From WLMZ01 sp039920665 (lineage in GTDB: Bacteria; Actinomycetota; Acidimicrobiia; Acidimicrobiales; Ilumatobacteraceae): a stretch of DNA of 64,000 nt. The translations under genes were made by a program, and so were the position numbers. The DNA is taken from positions 32,140 through 96,139 of the forward strand of contig JBDSDH010000136.1 in the NCBI GenBank assembly GCA_039920665.1. Direction: 5' to 3'. Below, piece after piece: positions 25,796-33,709 of this stretch. Position 1 is the first letter of the stretch. Each line of letters begins with the position of its first letter. The notes under the pieces are model-generated. The model did not search any database, had not been told where the DNA came from, and saw only the letters and a program-made list of their open reading frames with translations.

Positions 25796-26392
25796 TCAGG
25801 GGCGGAGGGCGGAGAGGACGAAGGCTGCGAGTTCTTCGCGGAGGCGGCGTAGCCCCGTTGGGGTGACGGGCCACTCGACCGCTCGCAGCGCCTCGGGTTC
25901 GGTCGCGATTCCGGTCACGGTCGCGTAGGCGAGCGCGATGACCAGGCCGGGGTCGGCCCGACGAAGCCGTCCAGCGTCCATTTCCTCGCGGAGGTAGTCG
26001 ATCGCACGGCGGACGAACGGTTGCACGCTGCGGGTCAAACGCTCGGCGTGCACCGGGGACAGCCGACTCACCTCGCGCACCAGGCCGAGCAACTGCGGGC
26101 GGCGAACAGCGGGTCGGAACACGGCCTTGACCACCGCATCGATCCGAGCCAGCGGCTCGTCCGGCGCCGCCCGAACGGCGGCCTCGATCACGGCTGCCAG
26201 CTCGATCGCCGTCTGGGCCAGCACGGCATCGAGCAGTTCGTCCTTGGACGGGAACCAGTACAGCAGCGTCTGTTTGGCGACGCCGACCACGCTTGCGATG
26301 TCGTCGAGCGAGGTCGCCGCGAATCCTCGGCTGCCGAACAGGTCGACACTGGCCTCGAGGATCAGAGCCCGAGTGTTGGGTCGCCGTGACAC
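25796..26392 (-). CDS. TetR-family transcriptional repressor
   Basis: 198 aa from a GTG (MSRRPNTRALILEASVDLFG). The DNA-binding HTH at about residues 8-55 is typical (RGFAATSLDDIASVVGVAKQTLLYWFPSKDELL). The C-terminal ligand domain is diverse and its effector unknown. It diverges from the acyl-reductase gene across 53 nt that contain a clear inverted repeat, so it very probably represses that operon and itself. Given the operon content, an acyl-CoA or lipid intermediate is a plausible inducer. Confidence 0.92.
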   Translation of the reverse strand: MSRRPNTRALILEASVDLFGSRGFAATSLDDIASVVGVAKQTLLYWFPSKDELLDAVLAQTAIELAAVIEAAVRAAPDEPLARIDAVVKAVFRPAVRRPQLLGLVREVSRLSPVHAERLTRSVQPFVRRAIDYLREEMDAGRLRRADPGLVIALAYATVTGIATEPEALRAVEWPVTPTGLRRLREELAAFVLSALRP

Positions 26393-26398
26393 ATGGAC

Positions 26399-26418
26399 TG
26401 TCTACCATCTGGTAGACA
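26399..26418. promoter_or_regulatory. TetR operator, inverted repeat TGTCTACC-ATCT-GGTAGACA
   Basis: Perfect 8-bp arms with a 4-nt spacer lie 7 nt before the tetR start and 28 nt before the acyl-reductase start. It contains possible -10 elements on both strands (TACCAT rightward, TAGACA leftward), so binding would block both promoters. It is the only strong palindrome in this gap. Confidence 0.7.
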
Positions 26419-26445
26419 AGAGGACGTGAATTCGAGGGGCCCCAC

Positions 26446-28812
26446 ATGATTGCCGAACAACTGGCCGGCAAACGGATCGCGATCACCGGCTCCACCGGCT
26501 TCGTCGGCACTGCGCTCGTCGAGCGTCTGCTGCGCTGCGCGCCAGGTTGCGACCTGGTTCTGCTGATCCGTGGCGGCAAGCGCGGCGCACCTGAACGCGC
26601 CCGCCGCGACATCTTCAAGAACGACTGCTTCGATCGCCTGCGCGCCGAATTGAAGAACACCGCCGAGACATTCGACGAGATGATCGCCCGTCGGGTGCAG
26701 ACCATCAACGGTGATGTCAGCACCGACGGTCTCGGGCTCAACGACGCTGATCGCGCAACGCTGGCCAGTTGCGACACCATCATCCATTCCGCAGCTGCGG
26801 TTGCGTTCGATTCCCCGCTCGACATGGCCGTTGAGATCAACCTGCTCGGCCCGAGCCGAATTGCCGAGTGTCTCCAATCGCTGGGCGTCACTCCCCACCT
26901 CGTCGCCGTCAGCACGTGTTACGTCGCCGGCAACCGCCGCGGAAACGCCCCGGAAGAACTCGTCAGCGAGGGTCCATTCGATCTCGGGCTCAACTGGCGT
27001 AAAGAAGTCGCTTCAGCCCGTCGGCTGCGCAGCGACGCCGAAGCAGCGAGCCGGTTGCCCGACAAGCTGCGCGAGTTCCGAGTCGATGCAGTCAAGGAAC
27101 TCGGCGCCGCTGGAGCTCCTGCGCTGGCTGCCAAGACCGAGCAGATGCGCGAGCGCTGGGTCACCGACGAACTCGTCGAAGCCGGTCGTGCCCGAGCAGC
27201 CAGTGTCGGGTGGCCGGACGCCTACGCCTTCACGAAGGCCCTCGGCGAGCAGGCCTTGATGGAGACCAAGGGCAACGTGCCGGTCAACATCGTCCGCCCG
27301 TCGATCATCGAAAGTGCCCTCGCCGAGCCTCGCCCGGGGTGGATCCGAGGCTTCCGGATGGCGGAGCCAGTCATCCTCAGCTACGCACGCGGCTTGCTGA
27401 CCCAGTTCCCGGGTGTGCCCGAGGGAACGGTCGACGTGATTCCGGTCGACATCGTGGTATCGGCCATCATCGTGGTTGCCGCCACTGGCCCATCGGCCCC
27501 GCGCATCACCCAGGTCGCGAGCGGCGGGGTCAACCCACTCAAGTACCAGGCAATGGTCGACTACATCCGCGGCTGGTTCACCGAACACCCGCTGTACGAC
27601 GCCGAAGGTCAGCCGATCGAGGTTCCGGAGTGGAAGTTTCCTGCTCGGGGCAAGGTCCAGCAGCAACTGCGACGGGCCAAGACGCTCGCCACCAAGGCTG
27701 AGCAGACGCTGCAGATGCTGCCTCTGCGCGGCACCCAGGCCTCGTGGGCGGCCAAGCTCGAAGAACGCAAGAACGACATCGACCGGGCGTACGAATACGT
27801 GCAGTTGTACGGGCTCTACACCGAGTGCGAGGCGCTGTACCAAGTCGACAACCTGCTCAGTATGTGGAACGGGCTCGATGCCGCCGATCAGGCAGCGTTC
27901 AACTTCGACCCCCGCTCGGTCGACTGGCAGACCTACATCACCACGATCCACCTGCCGTCGATCGTCACCCATGCCCGAGCCAAGACCAAGCCGGGCAAGA
28001 ACCGCAACGACCGCACCGACCGACTGCGGCGCAGCATCCTGTCGCCAGAGCGCCACGTCGCGGCCTTCGACCTCGAGAACACACTGATCAGTAGCAACGT
28101 CGTCGAGAGCTTCTCGTGGCTCGCGACCCGTCGGCTCAATGCGCCGGAGCGGATCCGCTACGTGCTACGCACCTTGGCCCAGGCGCCGAGCCTGTCGGCG
28201 ATGGACCGCAAGGACCGCGGCGATTTCCTGCGCTTCTTCTACCGTCGCTACGAGGACGCTCCGGTCGACCAGATCGCAGAAGACAGTCGAGAACTGCTGA
28301 CTCAGCTGATCGTCACCAAGAGTTTCCCGGCCGGCATCCGCCGCGTACGCGAGCATCGCGCCCTTGGCCACCGCACGGTCCTGATCACCGGCGCAATGGA
28401 CTTCGCGGTCGCCGGGCTCAAGCCGCTCTTCGACGAGATCATCGCCGCCGAGATGACCGTTCGGCCCGACGGCACCTACAGCGGCGAGTTGGCCAAAGTG
28501 CCGCCGACCGGCGAGACGCGCGCTCAGGTGCTGTCCGACTATTGCAAGGCCGAGGGACTGTTGCTCGAAGAATCGATCGCCTACGCCGACAGCACCAGCG
28601 ACCTCCCAATGTTGGAGTGCGTCGGCTTCCCCGTTGCCGTCAACCCCGAAACCCGACTCGCTGCGATCGCCCGTAAGCGTGGATGGCTGGTCGAAGATTG
28701 GTCGAAGGCACCCGGCGGCCCTCGCCCGCTGCTGCCGCTCGGCACGATGCTGAGCGAGCGCGAACGCAAGCGCAGCTTCAACGGCAGCACGCTCACCCGA
28801 GGTCGCAACTGA
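26446..28812 (+). CDS. Fatty acyl reductase-type SDR fused to a HAD-IB hydrolase domain
   Basis: 788 aa with GAGGGG before the ATG. Residues about 8-370 form an extended SDR of the NAD_binding_4/thioester-reductase group: ITGSTGFVGTALVERLL, IIHSAAAVAFDSPLDMAVEIN, and catalytic Tyr260/Lys264 in DAYAFTKALGEQAL. A basic, helical linker follows. Residues about 536-765 form a HAD-IB domain with AAFDLENTLISSN (Asp542; the second, acid/base Asp is Glu544), VLITGAMDFAVAGL and YADSTSDLPMLECVG. The predicted activity is reduction of an acyl thioester to aldehyde or alcohol; the HAD substrate is unknown. It is the first gene of a four-gene TetR-controlled cassette, and its stop overlaps the next start (TGATG). 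Confidence 0.88.
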   Translation: MIAEQLAGKRIAITGSTGFVGTALVERLLRCAPGCDLVLLIRGGKRGAPERARRDIFKNDCFDRLRAELKNTAETFDEMIARRVQTINGDVSTDGLGLNDADRATLASCDTIIHSAAAVAFDSPLDMAVEINLLGPSRIAECLQSLGVTPHLVAVSTCYVAGNRRGNAPEELVSEGPFDLGLNWRKEVASARRLRSDAEAASRLPDKLREFRVDAVKELGAAGAPALAAKTEQMRERWVTDELVEAGRARAASVGWPDAYAFTKALGEQALMETKGNVPVNIVRPSIIESALAEPRPGWIRGFRMAEPVILSYARGLLTQFPGVPEGTVDVIPVDIVVSAIIVVAATGPSAPRITQVASGGVNPLKYQAMVDYIRGWFTEHPLYDAEGQPIEVPEWKFPARGKVQQQLRRAKTLATKAEQTLQMLPLRGTQASWAAKLEERKNDIDRAYEYVQLYGLYTECEALYQVDNLLSMWNGLDAADQAAFNFDPRSVDWQTYITTIHLPSIVTHARAKTKPGKNRNDRTDRLRRSILSPERHVAAFDLENTLISSNVVESFSWLATRRLNAPERIRYVLRTLAQAPSLSAMDRKDRGDFLRFFYRRYEDAPVDQIAEDSRELLTQLIVTKSFPAGIRRVREHRALGHRTVLITGAMDFAVAGLKPLFDEIIAAEMTVRPDGTYSGELAKVPPTGETRAQVLSDYCKAEGLLLEESIAYADSTSDLPMLECVGFPVAVNPETRLAAIARKRGWLVEDWSKAPGGPRPLLPLGTMLSERERKRSFNGSTLTRGRN

Positions 28813-30035
28813 TGAAGGCACTCCAGGTTTCTCGCAAGGTCGCCCGCCTCGGACTGGCCCGGATGGCATCGGCAGTCAGCCCGTCGGCGGCTGCCAAGGT
28901 CGGCCCGATCAAACTGATCTCGATCGACCCACCAGAGTCCCTCGGCGAGGGATGGCACACCGTCAAAACCCGCCTCAGTGGAATCTGCGGCAGCGATCTG
29001 TCCACGATCGAAGGGCACGCCTCCACCTACTTCGACGACCTGGTGTCGTTCCCGTTCACACCCGGTCACGAAGTCGTCGGAGAACTCGCCGACGGAACCC
29101 GGGTCGTCATCGAACCCGTGCTCGGCCATGCCGCTCGCGGCTTCCCGTTGCCGTTCGACGGTGCGGCACCGGGCGACGGCGACGACTACGCCCATCTCGC
29201 GCTCGGCCATTTGGAACCCGGCATCCAGACCGGTTTCTGCCACTCCACCGGTGGCGGTTGGAGCACCTACTTCCAGGCCCACTCGTCGCAGTTGCACACG
29301 GTGCCCGACGAACTCAGCGATGAAGCAGCGGTCATGATCGAGCCGGCAGCCGGTGGCATCCACACCGCGCTCATGTGCTGGCCGTCGGTCGCGACCGTCG
29401 ATCGACCCGTGATCGCAGTGCTCGGCGCCGGCACGATGGGCCTCTGCGCGATCGCCGGTTTGCGCCGTCACATCCCCAACGCACACATCATCGTCGGCGC
29501 CCGCTACCCGCATCAGCAGTCCTACGCCAAGGCGTTCGGCGCCGACGATGTCGTCGCCCCCAAAGAACTCGGCCGGGCGGTCCGACGCACCGTTGGTTGC
29601 CACATGATCGGCGACTACCTCAGCGGCGGCGCCCACGTCACCATCTACGCCGTCGGCAACAGCGGCTCGATCGAAACCTGTCTGCAGATCACCAAGCCTC
29701 GCGGCACGGTGATCATGATGGGCATGCCCGCCGAAGTCACGGTCGATCTCACCGGCCTGTGGCATCGCGAAACTCGCCTCGTCGGCTCGTACACCTATGG
29801 CACCGAGACGATGCCCGACGGTACAACAGCCCGCACATTCGATCTGGCAATCCAGGCGGTTGCCGATCTCGACATGGGCCGGCTCGTGTCGGCCACATAT
29901 CCCCTCGATGACTACGAAGACGCCATCGCCCACGCTGCATCCGCCGGTCGGCGCGGTGCGGTGAAGGTGGCCTTCGACCTGCGCACGATTGCTCAGACAT
30001 TCGACCCGCGCAGCGACCCCAAGGAGAAGAACTGA
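28812..30035 (+). CDS. Zinc-type medium-chain alcohol dehydrogenase without the structural zinc site
   Basis: 407 aa. GroES-like N-terminal part: catalytic Cys59 in SGICGSDLST and His86-Glu87 in TPGHEVVGEL. Rossmann part: VIAVLGAGTMGLCAIAGL. The lobe that normally holds four Cys for structural zinc reads GHAARGFPLPFDGAAPGDGD and has none. The family segment GHLEPGIQTGFCHSTGGGWS follows directly. It probably interconverts an alcohol and aldehyde/ketone, logically linked to the acyl reductase encoded upstream. Coupled to its neighbours by one-base TGATG overlaps on both sides. Cofactor choice is unclear. Confidence 0.88.
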   Translation: MKALQVSRKVARLGLARMASAVSPSAAAKVGPIKLISIDPPESLGEGWHTVKTRLSGICGSDLSTIEGHASTYFDDLVSFPFTPGHEVVGELADGTRVVIEPVLGHAARGFPLPFDGAAPGDGDDYAHLALGHLEPGIQTGFCHSTGGGWSTYFQAHSSQLHTVPDELSDEAAVMIEPAAGGIHTALMCWPSVATVDRPVIAVLGAGTMGLCAIAGLRRHIPNAHIIVGARYPHQQSYAKAFGADDVVAPKELGRAVRRTVGCHMIGDYLSGGAHVTIYAVGNSGSIETCLQITKPRGTVIMMGMPAEVTVDLTGLWHRETRLVGSYTYGTETMPDGTTARTFDLAIQAVADLDMGRLVSATYPLDDYEDAIAHAASAGRRGAVKVAFDLRTIAQTFDPRSDPKEKN

Positions 30036-31621
30036 TGCCCCGTCCCGGATTCGTCCTCGAGGTCGATCGCAACACCCCGCCGATCCTGTTTTGGCGCGGC
30101 GAGAACTACAGCCTCGAAAAGCTGCCCGCCGGCCGCAGCCGGGTCATCTATGCACCAGAACCGCTCGAAGCGCTGAAGGACATCGACGGTTCGATCGTCG
30201 ACGCGCTGCTCAACCCGATCGACCACGATCCCCTGCCGGAACTGTTGTTCCCGGGGATGAAGCTGACGATCGCGTTCGACGACATCAGCCTGCCGCTGCC
30301 TCCGATGACCCGCCCCGACATCCGCCAACGGGTGATCGAGGCCGTGCTCGACATGGCGGCTGATGCCGGTGTCGACGACGTGCACATCATCGCTGCACTC
30401 GCGCTGCACCGGCGGATGACCGAAGCCGAACTGCGCCATGCGGTCGGCGACCGGGTCTACGACGCATTCGCGCCCCGTGGGTTCCTGTATCAACACGACG
30501 CCGAGGATCCCGACGCGCTCGAGTACCTCGGCCAGACGCCGCACGGCGAGGACGTCGAGATCAACAAGCGGGCGGCAAACAGCGACCTGCTCGTCTACGT
30601 CAACATCAACCTCGTGGCGATGGACGGCGGCTGGAAGAGCACCGCCACCGGGCTCAGCAGCTATAAGAGCCTGCAGCACCACCACAACCCCAAGACCATG
30701 GAGCAAACCCGCAGCTTCATGGACCAGCACAAGAGCGAGTTGCACAAGAGCAACTGGCGAATGGGCAAGGTGATGGTCGACAGCGGGGTCAAGGTCTTCC
30801 AGATCGAGACGACCATGAACACCGACACGTTCCCGAAGCCGTTCAACTTCTTGTCCAAGCGCGAATGGGAATGGAACGCCCGCGATCGGGCCAGCTTCGT
30901 GATGTCGTCGCAGGCGCTGAAGCGCACGCCGACCCGGCTGGCGCGCAACATCTTCCACAGCATCGAAGCGCCACACCAGATGACAAGCGTGCAGGCGGGC
31001 GAAGTGGAAGCGGTGCACAAACAGACCACCGAGAACGTGTGGAAGCAGCAACTCGTCGAGGTGCAGGGTCAGACCGACATCCTCACGATGGGCATCCCGT
31101 TCATCTGCCCCTACAACGTCAACTCGATCATGAACCCGATCCTGGTGATGTGTATGGGCCTCGGCTACCTGTTCAACATGTACAAGGGCAAGCCGCTCGT
31201 GCGTGAGGGTGGTGTCGTGATCATGACCCACCCGACCCCGTGGGACTTCCACCCGGTGCACCACCCGAGTTACATCGACTTCTTCGAGCAGGTCCTGACC
31301 GAGACCACCGATCCACACGTGATGCACGAGAAGTACGAGAAGCGCTTCGCCGAGGACGAGTGGTACAAGCACCTCTACCGCACCAGCTACGCCTACCACG
31401 GCGTGCACCCGTTCTACATGTGGTACTGGGGTGCCCACGGGATGCAGCACTGCAGCCGGGTGATCATCGTCGGCGGCGACGTCAAGGCCGTCCGCCGACT
31501 CGGGTTCACGCCCGCCTCGACGATGGACGACGCGTTCGAGATCGCATCCGACGTCGTCGGCCGAACCCCGACCATCACCCACATCCACACCCCACCGGTC
31601 CTCGTGGCCGACGTGAAATGA
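30035..31621 (+). CDS. DUF2088/LarA-like (nickel-pincer lactate racemase superfamily) protein
   Basis: 528 aa, about 100 residues longer than typical LarA. The N-terminal DUF2088 fold is visible: MKLTIAFDDISLPLPPM, GVDDVHIIAALALHRRMTEAEL (His125), GFLYQHDAEDPDALEYLGQT. By alignment in my head, Lys201 in DGGWKS sits where LarA attaches its nickel-pincer cofactor, His215-217 sit near a second metal His, and the LarA His before the GG motif is replaced (NLVAMDGG). The C-terminal half is rich in aromatic and His residues (HPTPWDFHPVHHPSYIDFF, HPFYMWYWGAHGMQHC). Its reaction in a lipid operon is unknown; racemisation of a hydroxyacid or hydride chemistry on an alcohol are options. Confidence 0.75.
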   Translation: MPRPGFVLEVDRNTPPILFWRGENYSLEKLPAGRSRVIYAPEPLEALKDIDGSIVDALLNPIDHDPLPELLFPGMKLTIAFDDISLPLPPMTRPDIRQRVIEAVLDMAADAGVDDVHIIAALALHRRMTEAELRHAVGDRVYDAFAPRGFLYQHDAEDPDALEYLGQTPHGEDVEINKRAANSDLLVYVNINLVAMDGGWKSTATGLSSYKSLQHHHNPKTMEQTRSFMDQHKSELHKSNWRMGKVMVDSGVKVFQIETTMNTDTFPKPFNFLSKREWEWNARDRASFVMSSQALKRTPTRLARNIFHSIEAPHQMTSVQAGEVEAVHKQTTENVWKQQLVEVQGQTDILTMGIPFICPYNVNSIMNPILVMCMGLGYLFNMYKGKPLVREGGVVIMTHPTPWDFHPVHHPSYIDFFEQVLTETTDPHVMHEKYEKRFAEDEWYKHLYRTSYAYHGVHPFYMWYWGAHGMQHCSRVIIVGGDVKAVRRLGFTPASTMDDAFEIASDVVGRTPTITHIHTPPVLVADVK

Positions 31622-31655
31622 CCGGTCGCTCGGTGATTGCGCTCGCCTCCTCCGC

Positions 31656-31702
31656 TCTGTGTCACCACAAACACCAGAGTTCGGCTTGTGTGGTGACACA
31701 GA
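31656..31702. terminator. Perfect 14-bp hairpin between the DUF2088 and acyltransferase genes
   Basis: Arms TCTGTGTCACCACA (31656-31669) and its exact complement (31689-31702) surround a 19-nt loop. No T-run follows. It lies 34 nt after the DUF2088 stop and 28 nt before the acyltransferase start. It may attenuate or process the operon mRNA, or be a dispersed palindromic repeat. Confidence 0.5.
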
Positions 31703-31730
31703 AGTCAGGGCGCACCGATGGAGGTAGCTC

Positions 31731-32762
31731 ATGGCGCGGTTGTTGAATCGTGACGATGCGCCGAGGTCGGTGACGACGATCAAGCGCGCTGCACGTGCGG
31801 CAGGTTCGATCGAATCCGTGCTCGCCAAGGCCGCCAAGCCGTTGTCCACCAAGGGCTTCCCATACCGCAAGCCGAACGTTCCGCGCGGTGTCGCCGTGCC
31901 CCGCAAGAAGAGCACCCTCGGTGCCGATTACGAAACCTCGTGGGCGCGCAAGTACCCGGCACGATTCAGCCGGGTGTTGTTCACCGAGGGCCCGATGAAA
32001 CTGTTCATCAAGGCCGTTGCCTCACCGACGATCAAGGGCGCCGACCGGCTGGAAGACCTGCGCCAGCAGAAGAACCCGCCGCCGTTGATCTTCACCCCGA
32101 ATCACCACAGCCATCTCGACACACCGCTGTCGATCTACGCGATCCCCGAACCGTGGCGACACAAGCTGATGGTGGCCGCAGCGGCCGACTACTTCTTCAC
32201 GTCGAAGGCACGCGGTGCCGGCAGCGCGTTGACGCTCAACGCCCTACCGCTCGATCGGGAATCGACCGGGCGCAAGTCGTCGGATCAGATCCGTGACTTG
32301 ATGGCCGATGGCTGGAGCCTGTTGATCTATCCCGAGGGCGGTCGTTCGCCAGATGGCTGGGGCCAGGACTTCAAGGGCGGCCCGGCATATCTGTCGGCCC
32401 GCACCGGCGCACCGGTGGTGCCGATGTTCATCGACGGAACCGGACCGATCTTCGGCAAGGGAATGAAGCGCCCGAAGCCCGGACGCACCACCGTCGTCTT
32501 CGGCCGCCCGCTCCATCCCGAACAGGGCGAGAACACCCGTCGTTTCAACGCTCGGATCGAAGCTGCTGTCGCGCTGCTGGGAGACGAAAGCCTCACTGAC
32601 TACTGGACCGCTCGTCGCAACCGGGCCGACGGCAAGAACCCCAAGCTGACCGGCCCCGAGTACAACGGTTGGCGCCGCCAATGGCGACTCACCGAGCAGC
32701 GTCAGTTGGGTGACATGGGCGTCCGCCGCCGTCAGAAGCGGCGCTGGCCCGACCTCGGCTGA
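31731..32762 (+). CDS. PlsC-type lysophospholipid/1-acylglycerol-phosphate acyltransferase
   Basis: 343 aa, with GGAGG 8-12 nt upstream. Motif I is NHHSHLD (HX4D), motif II is ALPLDRES, and motif III is IYPEGGRSPDGWG, a variant of FPEGTRS. A 100-residue basic N-terminal extension and a strongly basic C-terminus (RRRQKRRWPDLG) suggest peripheral binding to anionic membranes. It would transfer an acyl chain from acyl-CoA or acyl-ACP to an acceptor. As fourth gene of the cassette it may acylate the alcohol made by the preceding enzymes (ester or wax/ether-lipid-like product), which is inference. Confidence 0.88.
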   Translation: MARLLNRDDAPRSVTTIKRAARAAGSIESVLAKAAKPLSTKGFPYRKPNVPRGVAVPRKKSTLGADYETSWARKYPARFSRVLFTEGPMKLFIKAVASPTIKGADRLEDLRQQKNPPPLIFTPNHHSHLDTPLSIYAIPEPWRHKLMVAAAADYFFTSKARGAGSALTLNALPLDRESTGRKSSDQIRDLMADGWSLLIYPEGGRSPDGWGQDFKGGPAYLSARTGAPVVPMFIDGTGPIFGKGMKRPKPGRTTVVFGRPLHPEQGENTRRFNARIEAAVALLGDESLTDYWTARRNRADGKNPKLTGPEYNGWRRQWRLTEQRQLGDMGVRRRQKRRWPDLG

Positions 32763-32771
32763 CGACCACCC

Positions 32772-32820
32772 CGCCGTCGCCACCACACCGCCGTCGCCAC
32801 CACACCGCCGTCGCCGCCGC
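32772..32820. repeat. 17-bp tandem repeat downstream of the acyltransferase
   Basis: CCGCCGTCGCCACCACA occurs at 32772-32788 and 32789-32805, with a partial third copy to 32820. Non-coding in the context of both neighbours. Confidence 0.8.
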
Positions 32821-32856
32821 CTGACAGCCCCGACCTCAGGCGACGCACCCGCGCCA

Positions 32857-32978
32857 GTTTCGCGAACGATCACGCCCCCAAGAGCGTCACATTTCACGCG
32901 CAAAAGTGGATTGAGCGACGCGCTTGCTGTTGCTTGCGCGGATTGTGACCCGTCACGGGTCACAATCCTTCGCGAAAC
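32857..32978. terminator. Nested palindromic element with bidirectional hairpin
   Basis: Outer arms GTTTCGCGAA (32857-32866) and TTCGCGAAAC (32969-32978) enclose 102 nt. Directly inside the right arm is a perfect 12-bp hairpin, GGATTGTGACCC (32940-32951) with its mirror (32957-32968) and a 5-nt loop. The element sits between the convergent acyltransferase and LysM genes, so it may terminate both. The inverted ends also resemble a small MITE-like element. Confidence 0.55.
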
Positions 32979-32996
32979 CCGTGGTCGTGCAGCGGA

Positions 32997-33641
32997 TCAG
33001 CCGGCCTTGGCGGGCAGCTTGATCTTCAGACCGGCGTAGATGACGACCTTGCTCGGGTCGCCGGTCCAACCGTTGGCAGCCATGATCGCGTCGACCGTGG
33101 TGCCGTTCTTGGTGGCGATCCCGCTGAGGTAGTCACCGGCGACGACCGTGTAGGTGGCACCGGCAGCGGCATCGACCGTGGTGGTGGTCTCGGGTGTAGC
33201 ACCTGCAGTCGTGGCGACTGCCACGTCGGTCGTCGCAGCCGGGGCGGTCGGCGTGGATCCGGGGGCGCAGGCGCCGGACGGGATCTTGACCTCCGAACCA
33301 GCGAACAAACCGTGGGCCACTCCCTCGGGCCAGGCGTTGTAGGCCGCGACGACGTCTGCGCTGAGGCAGAACTTTTTGGCGATGCCGTACAGGTAGTCGC
33401 CCCCGACCACCTTGTACAGCTGCTCGCCGGCAACGACGCCAGCGGCGTTGGGATCCCCTGCCACTGCTCCCGGCAGTGTGGTCGTCGTGGCCACCGGAAG
33501 CGCAGTGACATAGTTGGGTGCGCTCAGCTGAACCTGAACCGTGCTGGCGGTGGAGGCACCCGTGCCGCCTTCGCTGCCGCATGCGGCCAGGGTCGTCAGC
33601 GTCAGCGCGCCGATGCCGATGGCCAAAAATCGTGATCTCAT
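32997..33641 (-). CDS. LysM-domain lipoprotein
   Basis: 214 aa. A lipoprotein signal peptide ends in the lipobox LAAC (Cys21). A Ser/Thr-rich spacer follows, then a first LysM-like region (YKVVGGDYLYGIAKKFCLSADVVAAYN, about residues 76-117), a second Thr/Ala-rich linker, and a C-terminal LysM (YTVVAGDYLSGIATKNGTTVDAIMAANGW, about 165-210). LysM modules bind peptidoglycan, so this should be a surface-anchored cell-wall-binding protein. There is no catalytic domain. TAAGCT lies 7 nt upstream of the ATG, fitting a leaderless promoter. Confidence 0.88.
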   Translation of the reverse strand: MRSRFLAIGIGALTLTTLAACGSEGGTGASTASTVQVQLSAPNYVTALPVATTTTLPGAVAGDPNAAGVVAGEQLYKVVGGDYLYGIAKKFCLSADVVAAYNAWPEGVAHGLFAGSEVKIPSGACAPGSTPTAPAATTDVAVATTAGATPETTTTVDAAAGATYTVVAGDYLSGIATKNGTTVDAIMAANGWTGDPSKVVIYAGLKIKLPAKAG

Positions 33642-33709
33642 ACAGCCGAGCTTATGCCGAGGTCAGGTCGACACCCTGTCACCCTCACCAGATCGCCGCA
33701 GGTCACGGG

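Noticed and set aside
29993..31915. 640-codon leftward open frame antisense to the DUF2088 gene
   Set aside because: The real gene on the plus strand has clear family motifs; this frame is rich in His/Val/Asp shadows and has no start context.
32772..32820. Short proline/threonine-rich peptide encoded by the 17-bp repeats
   Set aside because: 17 is not a multiple of 3, so no frame is kept across units; non-coding repeat is simpler.
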